From Afipia felis ATCC 53690 (lineage in GTDB: Bacteria; Pseudomonadota; Alphaproteobacteria; Rhizobiales; Xanthobacteraceae): a stretch of DNA of 64,000 nt. The notes under the pieces are model-generated. The model did no database searches. It saw nothing but the letters and a program-made list of their open reading frames with translations, and was not told where the DNA came from. Location of the stretch: NCBI RefSeq assembly GCF_000314735.2, contig NZ_KB375270.1:2976001-3040000 (forward strand). Direction: 5' to 3'. This document shows, piece by piece, positions 37,261 through 47,287 of the stretch (the stretch's first letter is position 1; each line of letters opens with the position of its first letter). The translations under genes were made by a program, and so were the position numbers.

Positions 37261-37339
37261 GACGTAAAGCCTCTGTTCTTGTCGTTCCGGGCATAGACCG
37301 TCTCAGACGGTCGTAAACGCCCTTTCGCCCGGCAATTGC

Positions 37340-39160
37340 TCAGTACACGCGCGCCTTCGGCGGAATGTACTGAATGTCGTTGGTCATCGTGTAGCTGTGC
37401 ACCGGGCGGTAATCGATCGTGGTGTTGGCCTTGGTGTCGATCCACGCCAGCGTGTGCTTCATCCAGTTCTTGTCGTCGCGCTCGGAGAAGTCCTCCCGCG
37501 CATGCGCGCCGCGGCTCTCGGTGCGGTTGACGGCGGAATCCATCGTTACAACCGCCTGCACGATGAGGTTGTCGAACTCGAGCGTCTCGATCAGGTCGGA
37601 ATTCCAGACCAGCGAGCGGTCGGTGACGCCGATATCGGTGAGGCCGCCATGAACCTTGTGGATCAGGTCCTTGCCTTCGTTGAGCACTTCGCCGGTGCGG
37701 AACACGGCGCAGTTATTCTGCATCACGCGCTGCATCGAATCGCGCAGCTTCGCGGTCGGCGTGCCCCCGGAGGCGTTGCGGAAATGGTCGAGACGAGAGA
37801 GCGCCATGTCGGCGGAATTGGCGGGCAGTTCCGGCTGCTTGCCGTTCGGCGTCAGTTTTTCGGCGCAGCGCAGTGCCGCCGCGCGGCCGAACACCACGAG
37901 GTCGATCAGCGAGTTCGAGCCGAGGCGGTTGGCGCCATGCACCGACACGCAGGCGGCTTCGCCGACCGCCATCAGGCCGGGGACCACCGCGTCGTCGTCG
38001 CCATGCTTCTTCACCACCACTTCGCCGTGGAAGTTGGTCGGGATGCCGCCCATGTTGTAGTGCACGGTCGGCAGCACCGGGATCGGCTCGCGGGTGACGT
38101 CGACGCCGGCAAAAATCTTCGCGGATTCCGAGATGCCTGGCAGGCGCTGATGCAGCACGGCGGGATCGAGGTGGTCGAGATGAAGGAAGATGTGATCCTT
38201 CTTCTTGCCGACGCCGCGTCCCTCGCGGATTTCGATGGTCATTGCGCGTGAGACGACGTCGCGCGATGCAAGATCCTTGGCGGAGGGCGCATAGCGCTCC
38301 ATGAAGCGTTCGCCTTCGGCATTGACGAGATAACCGCCTTCGCCACGCGCACCTTCGGTAATGAGGCAACCCGCCGGGAAGATGCCGGTCGGATGGAATT
38401 GCACGAACTCCATGTCCTGCAGCGGCAGGCCTGCGCGCAGCGCCATGCCGCCGCCGTCGCCGGTGCAGGTATGGGCCGAGGTGCAGGACTGGTACGCACG
38501 GCCGTAACCGCCGGTGGCGAGGATCGTGGTCTGGGCGCGGAAGCGATGCAGCGTGCCGTCATCGAGCTTGAGCGCGATCACGCCGCGGCAGACGCCCTGA
38601 TCGTCCATGATGAGATCGATGGCGAAGAATTCGATGAAGAACTCGGCCGAATGGCGCACCGCCTGGCCGTACATCGTGTGCAGCATGGCGTGGCCGGTGC
38701 GGTCGGCGGCGGCGCAGGTGCGCTGCGCCTGGCCCTTGCCGAAGTCGCGGGTCATGCCGCCGAACGGACGCTGGAAGATTTTGCCGTCCTCGGTGCGCGA
38801 GAACGGCACGCCCCAATGTTCGAGCTCATAGACGGCGGCTGGCGCGTTGCGCACCATGTATTCGATGGAATCCTGGTCGCCGAGCCAGTCCGATCCCTTC
38901 ACGGTGTCGTACATGTGCCAGCGCCAGTCGTCGGGATGCATGTTGCCGAGCGAGGCGGAGATGCCGCCCTGCGCCGCGACCGTGTGCGAGCGGGTCGGAA
39001 ACACCTTGGTGATGCAGGCGGTGCGAAGACCGGCTTCCGAACAGCCGACCACGGCGCGCAATCCAGCGCCGCCCGCGCCGACCACCACCACGTCGTAGGT
39101 GTGATCCTCGATCGGATAGGCCGAGCCTGCGGCCGCGGCCGTCTTGCCGCTTGCTGTCAT
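37340..39160 (-). CDS. sdhA: Succinate dehydrogenase flavoprotein subunit
   Basis: This 606-residue subunit oxidises succinate to fumarate with covalently bound FAD. The FAD motif [22 protein letters not shown] is at the N terminus. The His that binds FAD is in [16 protein letters not shown], and the active-site [21 protein letters not shown] and [13 protein letters not shown] segments are present. It follows sdhD by only 3 bases, so the four sdh genes form one operon. Confidence 0.98.
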   Translation of the reverse strand: MTASGKTAAAAGSAYPIEDHTYDVVVVGAGGAGLRAVVGCSEAGLRTACITKVFPTRSHTVAAQGGISASLGNMHPDDWRWHMYDTVKGSDWLGDQDSIEYMVRNAPAAVYELEHWGVPFSRTEDGKIFQRPFGGMTRDFGKGQAQRTCAAADRTGHAMLHTMYGQAVRHSAEFFIEFFAIDLIMDDQGVCRGVIALKLDDGTLHRFRAQTTILATGGYGRAYQSCTSAHTCTGDGGGMALRAGLPLQDMEFVQFHPTGIFPAGCLITEGARGEGGYLVNAEGERFMERYAPSAKDLASRDVVSRAMTIEIREGRGVGKKKDHIFLHLDHLDPAVLHQRLPGISESAKIFAGVDVTREPIPVLPTVHYNMGGIPTNFHGEVVVKKHGDDDAVVPGLMAVGEAACVSVHGANRLGSNSLIDLVVFGRAAALRCAEKLTPNGKQPELPANSADMALSRLDHFRNASGGTPTAKLRDSMQRVMQNNCAVFRTGEVLNEGKDLIHKVHGGLTDIGVTDRSLVWNSDLIETLEFDNLIVQAVVTMDSAVNRTESRGAHAREDFSERDDKNWMKHTLAWIDTKANTTIDYRPVHSYTMTNDIQYIPPKARVY

Positions 39161-39163
39161 GAT

Positions 39164-39571
39164 TTAACTCCCGACCGAGAGCTTGAAGATCGCGAAGATC
39201 GATGCAAGCCCGACGGCGAACGAAAAGAAATTGTTGGCGATGATGGCGAGTATCTTGATCGCCTCGCTGTGCACGTAGTCTTCGATCACGATCTGCACGC
39301 CGATCTTCATGTGCAGGCAGCCCGCGATGATGAAGAGGGTCAGCAGGATCGCGACGATCGGCGACCCGAGAAGCTGGGCTGCGGCGGCCTGATCGCGTCC
39401 CGTCAGCATAACGACGATGATGGCGACCGGCACGATCAAGAGCGCCATTGCGATCGCAGTGACGCGCTGGCGGAAAAAATCCTTGGTGCCGGAATGGGCG
39501 GCACCGAGACGTCGTACGCGCGCCAGCGGCGTGCGCATGGATACGTTTTTTGCGGTGTCGCGCGCGCTCAT
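39164..39571 (-). CDS. sdhD: Succinate dehydrogenase membrane anchor subunit D
   Basis: This 135-residue protein has three hydrophobic helices and the DUF-like SdhD motif HMKIGVQIVIEDYVHSEAIKI, in which the His and the Asp-Tyr pair are near heme b and the quinone pocket. The ATG at 39571 overlaps the sdhC stop codon by four bases (ATGA), implying coupling; an upstream codon at 39604 would extend into sdhC. It binds the SdhAB pair to the inner membrane. Confidence 0.95.
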   Translation of the reverse strand: MSARDTAKNVSMRTPLARVRRLGAAHSGTKDFFRQRVTAIAMALLIVPVAIIVVMLTGRDQAAAAQLLGSPIVAILLTLFIIAGCLHMKIGVQIVIEDYVHSEAIKILAIIANNFFSFAVGLASIFAIFKLSVGS

Positions 39572-39963
39572 CGGCCGGCTCCGATCATATAAAAGCCGAT
39601 CCACAATGCTGCGGTGGCGACGATGCCGGCGACGAGAGCCGCCTGGGTCAGACGTTCACGGGCCTCCACGCCGAAGCCGTGGCCTGTATCCCAGACGAGA
39701 TAACGCAGCCCGCTGAAGGCGTGGTGCAGCAGCGCCCAGGTGAAGCCGATCTCAACCAGGCGGCCGATCCAGCTTGTGGTGAAGGTCTGCAGGCAGGCAT
39801 AGGCGGCAGGACCAGAGGCGGTGGCGATCAGCCACCAGGCCATCAACAGCGTGCCGGCATAAAGCCCGATGCCGGTGACGCGGTGGATGATCGACATGAT
39901 CATCGTCAGCGTCCACCGATAGGTCATGAAGGGGGAGAGCGGGCGATCTGTCTGTGCGGCCAT
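39568..39963 (-). CDS. sdhC: Succinate dehydrogenase cytochrome b556 subunit
   Basis: This 131-residue protein has three membrane helices and the SdhC signatures RPLSPFMTYRWTLTMIMSIIHRVTGIGLYAG (heme and quinone region) and HHAFSGLRYLVWDTGHGF (with the heme-ligand His). It is the first gene of sdhCDAB. A 283-base AT-rich region lies upstream. Confidence 0.95.
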   Translation of the reverse strand: MAAQTDRPLSPFMTYRWTLTMIMSIIHRVTGIGLYAGTLLMAWWLIATASGPAAYACLQTFTTSWIGRLVEIGFTWALLHHAFSGLRYLVWDTGHGFGVEARERLTQAALVAGIVATAALWIGFYMIGAGR

Positions 39964-40246
39964 CGGCGACTTTTCGAAAAATGCGGCGAAGGAATTTCTT
40001 CGCGCCCGAGGGTTAGAGATTTTCTATTTACGGACAGGACAGAATGAGTGCAATGCGAAACTATGATAATTGAGAATATTGATTCATTTTTTAGTTGTGC
40101 CGACCGTTTGTGTATTTAGTATGCCAGCGTAAATGTTCACAATATAAAATGGCCGCTTGTTCACTCCTTGAAAGAGCCGCCTATCGGGGAATTGGATGGT
40201 TTGCACCGTCGCCATTCCCTCGCTAACCTGCGACAAACTAACGCAG
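39964..40246. other. AT-rich regulatory region upstream of sdhC
   Basis: This is one of the most AT-rich stretches of the window, in particular 40010-40150. It includes GAAT-ATTG-ATTC near 40074-40085, a short inverted repeat that could be part of an iron-control-type site, although the match is weak. It should hold the sdh promoter on the minus strand and possibly that of the small plus-strand gene. Confidence 0.4.
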
Positions 40247-40498
40247 ATGACGCTCATGCCCTTACCTGAAATCCAGCCACGCAAAGACGCCGGTCCGGTG
40301 CGGTCCGGTCCTCGCAAGGGCGAGACAAATGCCCCTTTCATGGGCGTTTTCGGCTTCTCGGTCCTCGGGTTGCTGCTGTGCTGCATTCTCGGCAGGTTGC
40401 CGATCTCCCGGGATTTTCTGTCGACGAAGATTCTTTTGATCTTCATGGCCGCGCCGGTTGCCGCGTGGCTCGGTTTTTCGCTCGGCGGCGGCGAGTAG
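40247..40498 (+). CDS. Small hypothetical membrane protein
   Basis: This 83-residue frame starts at one of two nearby ATGs (40247 or 40256) and has a charged N-terminal half (EIQPRKDAGPVRSGPRKGE). Two hydrophobic segments follow: FMGVFGFSVLGLLLCCILG and ILLIFMAAPVAAWLGFSLG. No family was recognised. The transmembrane pattern and G/C-rich third positions support a real gene, but the ribosome binding site is weak. It converges with matB across a nested inverted repeat. Confidence 0.5.
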   Translation: MTLMPLPEIQPRKDAGPVRSGPRKGETNAPFMGVFGFSVLGLLLCCILGRLPISRDFLSTKILLIFMAAPVAAWLGFSLGGGE

Positions 40499-40518
40499 CC
40501 GGCATCATTGCAAGGCCT

Positions 40519-40560
40519 TCGAGTTCCGCAGATCGGGCATGCCCTGCCTGCGGAACTCGA
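40519..40560. terminator. Nested inverted repeat between the small membrane gene and matB
   Basis: A 13-bp perfect stem TCGAGTTCCGCAG/CTGCGGAACTCGA encloses a 16-base loop that itself contains the 10-bp palindrome GGGCATGCCC (40535-40544). It separates converging genes, so it may be a T-less bidirectional terminator, but a regulatory or mobile-repeat origin is open. Confidence 0.55.
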
Positions 40561-40577
40561 TCGCCGACCAAGCGCCG

Positions 40578-42107
40578 CTATTTCGAGTGGGCGTAAAGCT
40601 TTGCGTATTTGTCGCGCAGAATGTTCTTCTGCACTTTGCCCATCGTGTTGCGCGGCAATTCGTCGATGAACAGAACGCGCTTGGGCAACTTGAATTTCGC
40701 GAGTCGGCCGTCGAGCGCGTGCAGCACGGCGGCCTCGTCCAGGCTGATCTTCTTGTCGGGGACCACCACGGCTGTGACGCCTTCGCCGAAATCGGCATGC
40801 GGCACGCCGATCACCGCGCTTTCGATCACGCCGGGAATGGCGTCGATCTCGCTCTCGATCTCCTTCGGGTAGACATTGAAGCCACCTGAGATGACGAGGT
40901 CCTTGCCGCGTCCGATGATGTGGACGTAGCCGCGCTGATCGATCTTGCCGAGGTCACCGGTGATGAAGAAGCCGTCGCGGAATTCCGCCTTGGTTTTCTC
41001 CGGCATCCGCCAGTACCCCTGGAAGACGTTCGGGCCTTTCACCTCCAGCATGCCGATCTCGTCGCGCGGCAGTTCGCGGCCTGTCTCGGGATCGGTAACG
41101 CGCATGGTGACTCCCGGCAGAGGGAAGCCGACCGCGCCCGGCACGCGCTCGCCATCATACGGGTTCGAGGTGTTCATGTTGGTTTCGGTCATGCCGTAGC
41201 GTTCCAGTACGGCGTGGCCAGTGCGTGCCGACCATTCACGATGGGTTTCGGCGAGAAGCGGCGCGGAGCCGGAAATAAACAGCCGCATGTGCGAGGCGGC
41301 TTCTTTCGTCAGGCGCTGATTCTGCAGCAGTCGGACGTAGAAAGTCGGCACGCCCATCAGCACGGTCGCGCGCGGCATCAGGTCGATGATGCGGTCGGTG
41401 TCGAGCTTCTTCAGGAAGATCATCGTCGCGCGCGAGAACAGGCAGGTGTTGATCGCTACGAACAGGCCGTGGGTATGATAGATCGGCAGCGCGTGGATCA
41501 GCACGTCCTTATCGGTGAAGTGCCAGTACTTCATTAGCGTCAACGCATTTGACGCCAGATTGTCGTGTGACAGCATCGCTCCCTTGGAGCGGCCGGTGGT
41601 GCCGGAGGTGTAGAGGATCGCGGCAAGATCGTTTCCCGCGCGCGCGACGGTCTTGAAATCCGGCGAGGCGTTCACAGCGCCATCCTTGAGCGAGCCATGC
41701 CCGTCGGCGTCGAGCGTGTCGACGTTGGCGTTGATTGTCTGCGCAATTTTGCGGATTCCTTCCGCTTTCGAAGGATCGCAGACGATCAGTGACGGCTCAG
41801 CATCGCCGAAGAAATATTCAAGCTCGTTCAGCGTATAGGCGGTGTTCAACGGCAGAAACGCAGCGCCCGCACGGATCGTCGCGAGATAGAGGACCAGCGC
41901 CGCAAGTGATTTTTCAACCTGAGCGGCGACGCGGTCTCCCGGCTTGACGCCCTGCGCCACAAGATAATTGGCGGTGCGCGCCGTGAATTCTTCCAGCTCG
42001 CCGTATGACACCTCGCGGCCATCTTCGGTTTCGACCGCTGTCTTGAGAGGCTCCTTCAATCCCTCGAACAGGCGGGCGTAGAGATTGGCGTTGGCGGATG
42101 CGGTCAT
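40578..42107 (-). CDS. matB: Malonyl-CoA synthetase MatB
   Basis: This 509-residue AMP-forming acyl-CoA synthetase ligates malonate, and often methylmalonate, to CoA. The ATP motif ILYTSGTTGRSKGAM, core YGMTETNMNTSNPYDGERVPGAVG, the hinge region ITGDLGKIDQRGYVHIIGRGKDLVISGGFNVYP and the C-terminal catalytic Lys in NTMGKVQKN are all present. RLFISGSAPLL and the MTETNMNTSNPYDG loop match the Rhodopseudomonas MatB as I recall it. The ATG at 42107 gives the usual MTASANANLYARLF-type start. No malonyl-CoA decarboxylase gene is adjacent; an MFS transporter precedes it on the same strand. Confidence 0.93.
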   Translation of the reverse strand: MTASANANLYARLFEGLKEPLKTAVETEDGREVSYGELEEFTARTANYLVAQGVKPGDRVAAQVEKSLAALVLYLATIRAGAAFLPLNTAYTLNELEYFFGDAEPSLIVCDPSKAEGIRKIAQTINANVDTLDADGHGSLKDGAVNASPDFKTVARAGNDLAAILYTSGTTGRSKGAMLSHDNLASNALTLMKYWHFTDKDVLIHALPIYHTHGLFVAINTCLFSRATMIFLKKLDTDRIIDLMPRATVLMGVPTFYVRLLQNQRLTKEAASHMRLFISGSAPLLAETHREWSARTGHAVLERYGMTETNMNTSNPYDGERVPGAVGFPLPGVTMRVTDPETGRELPRDEIGMLEVKGPNVFQGYWRMPEKTKAEFRDGFFITGDLGKIDQRGYVHIIGRGKDLVISGGFNVYPKEIESEIDAIPGVIESAVIGVPHADFGEGVTAVVVPDKKISLDEAAVLHALDGRLAKFKLPKRVLFIDELPRNTMGKVQKNILRDKYAKLYAHSK

Positions 42108-42198
42108 GGTGAAGATCCGAAAGACAAATGAGAATTCGGCTTTACCAAAGCCGCGCTGCACAATGCAATGCAGACCATCGCATGGATTCTGGTGTCGT

Positions 42199-43395
42199 TT
42201 AGCGCGCCTCGCCGCGACTGAAAGGCAGCGCGCGCTGGAAGAGGCTGATCACGACACCGAGCGCCAGCGCGGCTGCGGAGACCGCGAGTGCCGACGACAG
42301 AGTCCCGGTGAGATCGCTGATAACGCCGGTGACGAGTGGGCCGAGAATCTGTCCGAGGCTGAAGATGATGGTGATGATCGCGATCACGCGCGGCCAAGCC
42401 TGTTCGGGATAGTTGAACCGCGTGAAGGCGGTGGTCGCAATCGTGGTGGCGAGAAATCCGTTGCCGAAGACAACAGCCGACAGCGCGTAGATCCACGGCG
42501 ATGATCCTGCAAGCGGAAGCGCCGCGCCGATCGTGGTGAGCCCGATCATCAGGGCCATGGCGAAGCCACTCTGTCCGCGCGCCATCAGGCCGCGCCAAAT
42601 CCACGGCGCGCTGATGCCACCGAGCCCGATCAGGCACCAGAACGCGCTTTGTGCCGCCGCGCCGCCGCCATTGTCGCGGATATAGGCGATCATGAAGGTC
42701 AAATAGGCGATATAGCCTGCGCCATAGAGGAAATAGCCCGCGAGATACGGCAGGATCGGTTTGATCGAGGAATCCTGCTGGCTAGTGCCGACGCTGACCG
42801 GATGCAGGCGGACACGCAGCAGCGGCACGGCCAGCGCCGCCGAAATCGCGGTGAGAACGATCCACACGATCCACCACGAGCCGCGCCCGAATTCTTGCAG
42901 CAGGAACGGCGAAATCGCCCCCGAAATGATCAGGCCCATCGCTGGGCCGTAATAGAACAACCCGATCAGCAGCGCCGCGCGCCGTGGATGCATCTGTGCG
43001 ATGGACGCGGCGAGCGCGCCGCCGCAGATCAGCACAAACGCGCCGCCGATGCCGGATAGGATCCGGGCAAAACCGAAAGGCACGGGGGCGCCGGAGACGG
43101 AGCTGATCGCGAGCGAGACGAGGCACATTACGATGCCGAGATGGATGGTTTTCAGCAGGCCGATCCGCTTCGCCACCGGCGCGGCCAGCAGCGCGCCCGC
43201 GAGATAGCCGGCAGCGTTGACGGTATTCATCGCTCCGGCTGTGGCGTAGGACCAGCCCAGCGTGTCACGCATATCTGGCAGGACCAGCGAATAGGCGAAA
43301 CGGCAGATGCCGAGGCCGATGGTGGGGCCGATAGCCAGCGTGAGAACCGCCAAGGCCGGGCGGGCGTCGGCGATCGTGGGAGCGCGCGAGGTCAT
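42199..43395 (-). CDS. YbfB/YjiJ family MFS transporter
   Basis: This 398-residue protein has 12 hydrophobic segments and the YbfB/YjiJ signature [40 protein letters not shown]. The second-half loop is [20 protein letters not shown]. Substrates of the family are undefined. It lies 91 bases upstream of matB on the same strand, so it could import malonate or a related acid, but this is only inference from position. It is divergent from leuB with a 125-base gap. Confidence 0.87.
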   Translation of the reverse strand: MTSRAPTIADARPALAVLTLAIGPTIGLGICRFAYSLVLPDMRDTLGWSYATAGAMNTVNAAGYLAGALLAAPVAKRIGLLKTIHLGIVMCLVSLAISSVSGAPVPFGFARILSGIGGAFVLICGGALAASIAQMHPRRAALLIGLFYYGPAMGLIISGAISPFLLQEFGRGSWWIVWIVLTAISAALAVPLLRVRLHPVSVGTSQQDSSIKPILPYLAGYFLYGAGYIAYLTFMIAYIRDNGGGAAAQSAFWCLIGLGGISAPWIWRGLMARGQSGFAMALMIGLTTIGAALPLAGSSPWIYALSAVVFGNGFLATTIATTAFTRFNYPEQAWPRVIAIITIIFSLGQILGPLVTGVISDLTGTLSSALAVSAAALALGVVISLFQRALPFSRGEAR

Positions 43396-43520
43396 GCAAA
43401 TCGCTCAGAGAGCCCTGCAAATGCGGGTGTTTGGCCGATGCGGCTTGCAAAACATGCAGGGGGAATCTAGCAAAGCCGCGACTTTCCATACCCGGCAACC
43501 AGCGACAGGACAATTCTACT

Positions 43521-44633
43521 ATGGCACCGCACAAATTATTGCTTCTCCCCGGCGACGGCATCGGCCCCGAGGTGATGGGAGAGGTGAAGCGCCTGATCGA
43601 CTGGCTGAACGCGCAGGGCATCGCCAGCTTCGAGACCGAAACCGGTCTGGTCGGCGGCTGTGCCTATGATGCAGACAAGGTCGCGATCACCGACGCCACG
43701 GTGGCGAAGGCGAAGGCGGCGGATGCCATCCTGCTCGGCGCGGTCGGTGGCCCGAAATGGGATGGCGTGCCGTTCGATGTGCGCCCCGAGGCGGGCCTGC
43801 TGCGGCTGCGCAAGGACCTCGAACTGTTCGCCAACCTGCGCCCCGCGATCTGCTACCCGGCGCTCGCCGATTCATCGAGCCTGAAGCGCGAGATCGTCGA
43901 GGGTCTCGATATCATGATCGTGCGCGAGCTGACCGGCGGCGTCTATTTCGGCGAGCCGAAGGAAATCACCGATCTCGGCGGCGGCAAGAAGCGCGCGGTC
44001 GATACGCAGGTTTACGAGACCTATGAGATCGAGCGTATCGCGGCTGTCGCCTTCGACCTCGCGCGCAAGCGTCAGAATAAAGTGACGTCGATGGAGAAGC
44101 GCAACGTCATGAAGAGCGGCCTGCTCTGGAACGAGGTCGTGACCCGTGTGCATGCCGAGAAGTACAAGGACGTGCAGCTTGAGCATCAGCTTGCCGATTC
44201 CGGCGGCATGCAGCTTGTGCGCAATCCCAAGCAGTTCGACGTCATCGTCACCGACAACCTGTTCGGCGACGTGCTGTCCGACATCGCCGCGATGCTGACC
44301 GGCTCGCTCGGCATGCTGCCCTCGGCCTCGCTCGGCGCGACCGACGCAAAGACCGGCAAGCGCAAGGCGCTGTATGAGCCGGTGCACGGTTCTGCGCCAG
44401 ACATTGCCGGCAAGGGCCTCGCCAATCCGCTGGCGATGCTGGCCTCGTTCGGCATGGCGCTGCGCTATTCGTTCGATATGGGCCAACTCGCCGACACCAT
44501 CGACAAGGCGATCGCCAACGTGCTCGACAAGGGCATCCGCACCGGCGACATCGCGACCGGCGGCGCGAAGGGCGTCTCCACCTCGCAGATGGGCGAGGCG
44601 GTGCTGAAGGAAGTGCAGGCGCTGCACGGCTGA
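43521..44633 (+). CDS. leuB: 3-isopropylmalate dehydrogenase
   Basis: This 370-residue NAD-dependent enzyme oxidises and decarboxylates 3-isopropylmalate in leucine synthesis. Family segments are [13 protein letters not shown], the substrate-binding [27 protein letters not shown], the Mg-binding [30 protein letters not shown] and [18 protein letters not shown]. The ATG at 43521 follows AGCGACAGGA; an upstream in-frame codon is rejected because it would add 30 untypical residues. It is monocistronic, with a strong terminator behind it; leuC and leuD lie several kilobases away. Confidence 0.97.
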   Translation: MAPHKLLLLPGDGIGPEVMGEVKRLIDWLNAQGIASFETETGLVGGCAYDADKVAITDATVAKAKAADAILLGAVGGPKWDGVPFDVRPEAGLLRLRKDLELFANLRPAICYPALADSSSLKREIVEGLDIMIVRELTGGVYFGEPKEITDLGGGKKRAVDTQVYETYEIERIAAVAFDLARKRQNKVTSMEKRNVMKSGLLWNEVVTRVHAEKYKDVQLEHQLADSGGMQLVRNPKQFDVIVTDNLFGDVLSDIAAMLTGSLGMLPSASLGATDAKTGKRKALYEPVHGSAPDIAGKGLANPLAMLASFGMALRYSFDMGQLADTIDKAIANVLDKGIRTGDIATGGAKGVSTSQMGEAVLKEVQALHG

Positions 44634-44657
44634 TCGCCGAGCGCCATTCCGAAAATA

Positions 44658-44687
44658 AAAAATGCCCGGCGCGAGCCGGGCATTTTT
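44658..44687. terminator. Bidirectional terminator after leuB
   Basis: A 13-bp perfect stem AAAAATGCCCGGC/GCCGGGCATTTTT with a GCGA loop lies between leuB (+) and the small exported protein gene (-). Its core is the same as that of the typA terminator. Confidence 0.92.
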
Positions 44688-44707
44688 GATTCAGGCGGGA
44701 CGTTCGA

Positions 44708-45076
44708 TCAGTACAGCGGGAACGCTGTCGGATAGCCACCGAGATCGTAATTGTCGCTCAGCGGATTGCGGCCCATGTTGGTGCGGTCGATGGTGCGGCC
44801 GTAGTGATAGCCGGGCGCCAGCGCGTAGTCGGTGAACTTGCGGTCGCCGGGCAACACCTCGGTGCCACCATCGAGCCAGGAGCGGCGAGAGATGAAAACG
44901 CGGGTGCGCGGGCCGGAGCGGTAGGAATAATTGACGCCGCCGCCATCGCGCGCGACCACCGTCTGCCGCTTCTTGGGCGCGGCATTCGCATCGCTGACGC
45001 CAAACCCCAATGCGGCCACCGTCACTGTCGCTAGCGCGGCCGCCATGACGTTGGTGCGCAACATTTTCAAAACCAT
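44708..45076 (-). CDS. Small exported protein of unknown function
   Basis: This 122-residue protein has a signal peptide (LRTNVMAAALATVTVAALGFGVSDANA) and a mature part rich in Tyr, Arg and Gly. The mature part includes RDGGGVNYSYRSGPRTRVFISRRSWLDGG and a C-terminal NMGRNPLSDNYDLGGYPTAF. Start 45076 is supported by GAGGG. I do not recognise a named family. Similar small periplasmic proteins are common in related genera. It is monocistronic and converges with leuB. Confidence 0.72.
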   Translation of the reverse strand: MVLKMLRTNVMAAALATVTVAALGFGVSDANAAPKKRQTVVARDGGGVNYSYRSGPRTRVFISRRSWLDGGTEVLPGDRKFTDYALAPGYHYGRTIDRTNMGRNPLSDNYDLGGYPTAFPLY

Positions 45077-45375
45077 CGTGCCCTCGCGAATTCCTGAGTG
45101 GAGGACAATTTACCTGTTCCGGGGGCGCCGCCACAAGGTGAATTGGGCCACAGTCGGGCTGAATAACGGTCCAAGGTGCTGAAATGTTTCAAAAGCCCGG
45201 CATTTTATCGATTGGTCGCCTATATGAGGGGCGAGGCAACGCCCGTCGGTCCCTCCGGCCCCGGTTGCCGGGCCCGAAGAGGCAGTTGGCGTTGTCTTGA
45301 TGGTATTTTTCGCATAGAAGCGCGGCGTCTCGCTCCGCACATCCTGTGGGCGAAGCACTGCTTTGGAGAACTAAA
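45077..45375. other. 299-base intergenic region between divergent genes
   Basis: It separates the small exported protein (-) and asd (+). No coding potential was recognised. A GGTTGCCGGGCC stretch with flanking complementary bases could form weak hairpins in the asd leader. No promoter was resolved with confidence. Confidence 0.4.
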
Positions 45376-46410
45376 ATGGGTTTCAAGGTCGCCTGCGTGG
45401 GAGCTACCGGCAATGTGGGCCGGGAAATGCTCAACATCCTGGACGAGCGCGCCTTTCCGGCCGACGAAGTCGTCGCGCTGGCGTCTCGCCGCAGCCAGGG
45501 TACGGAAGTATCGTTCGGCGACCGCACCCTGAAAGTCAAAGCTCTCGAAAACTATGATTTCAGCGACGTCGATATCTGCCTGATGTCGGCGGGTGGCGAC
45601 GTGTCGAAGGAGTGGTCGCCGAAGATCGCAGCGCAAGGCACGGTGGTGATCGATAACTCCTCGGCCTGGCGCATGGATCCCGACGTGCCGCTGATCGTGC
45701 CGGAAGTGAACGCCGATGCAGCAGCAGGCTTCACCAAGAAGGGCATCATCGCCAATCCGAACTGCTCGACCGCGCAGCTCGTGGTCGCCTTGAAGCCGCT
45801 GCACGATGCCGCGACCATCAAGCGCGTCGTGGTCTCGACCTACCAGTCGGTGTCGGGCGCGGGCAAGGACGCGATGGACGAATTGTTCTCGCAGACGAAG
45901 TCGGTCTACACCAACGACGATCTGGTGGCGAAGAAGTTTCCGAAGCGCATCGCCTTCAACCTGATTCCGCAGATCGACGTCTTCATGGAGGACGGCTACA
46001 CCAAGGAAGAGTGGAAGATGATGATGGAGACCAAGAAGATTCTTGATCCCAAAATCGTCCTGACCGCGACCTGCGTGCGCGTCCCGGTGTTCATCAGTCA
46101 TTCCGAAGCCGTCAACGTCGAGTTCGAGAAGTCGATCTCGGCGGATGAAGCGCGCGAGATTCTGCGCAAGGCGCCGGGCTGCCTCGTCATCGACAAGCGC
46201 GAGCCGGGCGGCTACGCCACGCCTTACGAGGCGGCGGGCGAGGACGCGACCTACATCAGCCGCATCCGCGAGGACGCGACAGTGGAGAACGGTCTGGCGT
46301 TCTGGTGCGTGTCGGACAATCTGCGCAAGGGTGCGGCGCTGAACGCGATCCAGATCGCCGAAGTGCTCGTCAACCGCAAGCTGCTGCAGCCCAAGAAAAA
46401 GGCTGCTTAA
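45376..46410 (+). CDS. asd: Aspartate-semialdehyde dehydrogenase
   Basis: This 344-residue NADP-dependent enzyme reduces aspartyl phosphate on the route to lysine, threonine and methionine. The cofactor motif is VACVGATGNVGREML, the catalytic Cys is in ANPNCSTAQLVVALKPL, and VVVSTYQSVSGAGKDAMDEL and TCVRVPVFISHSEAVNVEF give the substrate-binding Arg and active-site His. The ATG at 45376 has a weak GGAGAA; earlier codons are not supported. It ends in two consecutive hairpins. Confidence 0.97.
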   Translation: MGFKVACVGATGNVGREMLNILDERAFPADEVVALASRRSQGTEVSFGDRTLKVKALENYDFSDVDICLMSAGGDVSKEWSPKIAAQGTVVIDNSSAWRMDPDVPLIVPEVNADAAAGFTKKGIIANPNCSTAQLVVALKPLHDAATIKRVVVSTYQSVSGAGKDAMDELFSQTKSVYTNDDLVAKKFPKRIAFNLIPQIDVFMEDGYTKEEWKMMMETKKILDPKIVLTATCVRVPVFISHSEAVNVEFEKSISADEAREILRKAPGCLVIDKREPGGYATPYEAAGEDATYISRIREDATVENGLAFWCVSDNLRKGAALNAIQIAEVLVNRKLLQPKKKAA

Positions 46411-46434
46411 AAGGCGGCCTGATTAGCCGCCTTT
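46410..46434 (+). terminator. First hairpin after asd
   Basis: A 9-bp stem AAAGGCGGC/GCCGCCTTT with a 7-base loop begins at the asd stop codon. Confidence 0.75.
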
Positions 46435-46446
46435 GTCATCGTGTTG

Positions 46447-46478
46447 AAACAAGCCGCCTTCGGGCGGCTTGTTTTTTG
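46447..46478. terminator. Second hairpin, UUCG tetraloop, between asd and the carbonic anhydrase gene
   Basis: A 12-bp perfect stem AAACAAGCCGCC/GGCGGCTTGTTT closed by a TTCG tetraloop and followed by T residues. It serves asd on the plus strand and, with its A-rich left flank, the carbonic anhydrase gene on the minus strand. Confidence 0.9.
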
Positions 46479-46482
46479 AAGC

Positions 46483-47172
46483 TTAGTTTGAAGTTGAATG
46501 CGGGCGTGCGCTCTCATATCCGAGAGGCAACGTCTGGGTGACGGCCTGGAATTCGCCGGTCGTGCGGTCAAGGATCGACAGCGATCCATGTGCGACACCG
46601 AAATAGGCGCCGTGAAGCTGGATCTTGCCGCGCTCGACCTGAATGCGGATGCAGGGAAACGTCATCAGGTTGTCGAGGCTGGTCGAGACCGCTTTCTTCT
46701 CGATGCGTGTGACGTAATCGTGCTGGGATTCGCCGGGCTTACGAGGCTCGCCGTCGAGCGCCGGAGACAGCAGCGACATCCACTTGCCGATGAAATCGCC
46801 CGGCGACAGCGGCGCGGAAGGTTCCACCAGCGCCTTGATGCCTCCGCATTGCGCGTGGCCGAGCACCACGATGTGCTTGACCTTCAGCACCTGCACCGCG
46901 AATTCCAGTGCGGATGAGACGCCATGCGCCTCGCCGTCCGGCGCGTAGGGCGGTACCAAATTCGCGACGTTGCGGACGACGAACAATTCGCCCGGCCCCG
47001 CGTCGAAGATCACTTCGGGAGACACGCGCGAGTCGCAACAGCCGATCACCATGACTTCCGGCGACTGGCCGATGTCGGACAATTCGTGGTAGCGCGACTG
47101 CTCTGTCGGAAGGCGATGGGCCGCAAAGGTGCGGTAGCCGGAAATCAACTGTTTTGGAAATCTCTCGGGCAT
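46483..47172 (-). CDS. Beta-class carbonic anhydrase
   Basis: This 229-residue zinc enzyme interconverts CO2 and bicarbonate. The zinc ligands are visible as the Cys of IGCCDSRVSPEVIF (with the Asp-Arg dyad) and the His and Cys of LGHAQCGGIKALV. NVANLVPPY and SALEFAVQVLKVKHIVV are typical. The ATG at 47172 gives the PERFPKQLISGY start; a GTG two codons upstream is less likely. It is divergent from the CitE-like gene with a 115-base gap. Confidence 0.95.
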   Translation of the reverse strand: MPERFPKQLISGYRTFAAHRLPTEQSRYHELSDIGQSPEVMVIGCCDSRVSPEVIFDAGPGELFVVRNVANLVPPYAPDGEAHGVSSALEFAVQVLKVKHIVVLGHAQCGGIKALVEPSAPLSPGDFIGKWMSLLSPALDGEPRKPGESQHDYVTRIEKKAVSTSLDNLMTFPCIRIQVERGKIQLHGAYFGVAHGSLSILDRTTGEFQAVTQTLPLGYESARPHSTSN

Positions 47173-47287
47173 GGTCACTCTCGCGTTATTTCCATTGGCT
47201 AACCACGATCCCTCCCACGGGGCAAGGCTTTCCTCCCTACATTACCGGTGATACGCCTCTCGAAGTCATGTCTCTGGAGCAATGCCG

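Noticed and set aside
40074..40085. GAAT-ATTG-ATTC upstream of sdhC as an Irr/RirA iron-control site
   Set aside because: Only four bases per half match and the flanks do not fit; too weak to annotate as a regulator site.
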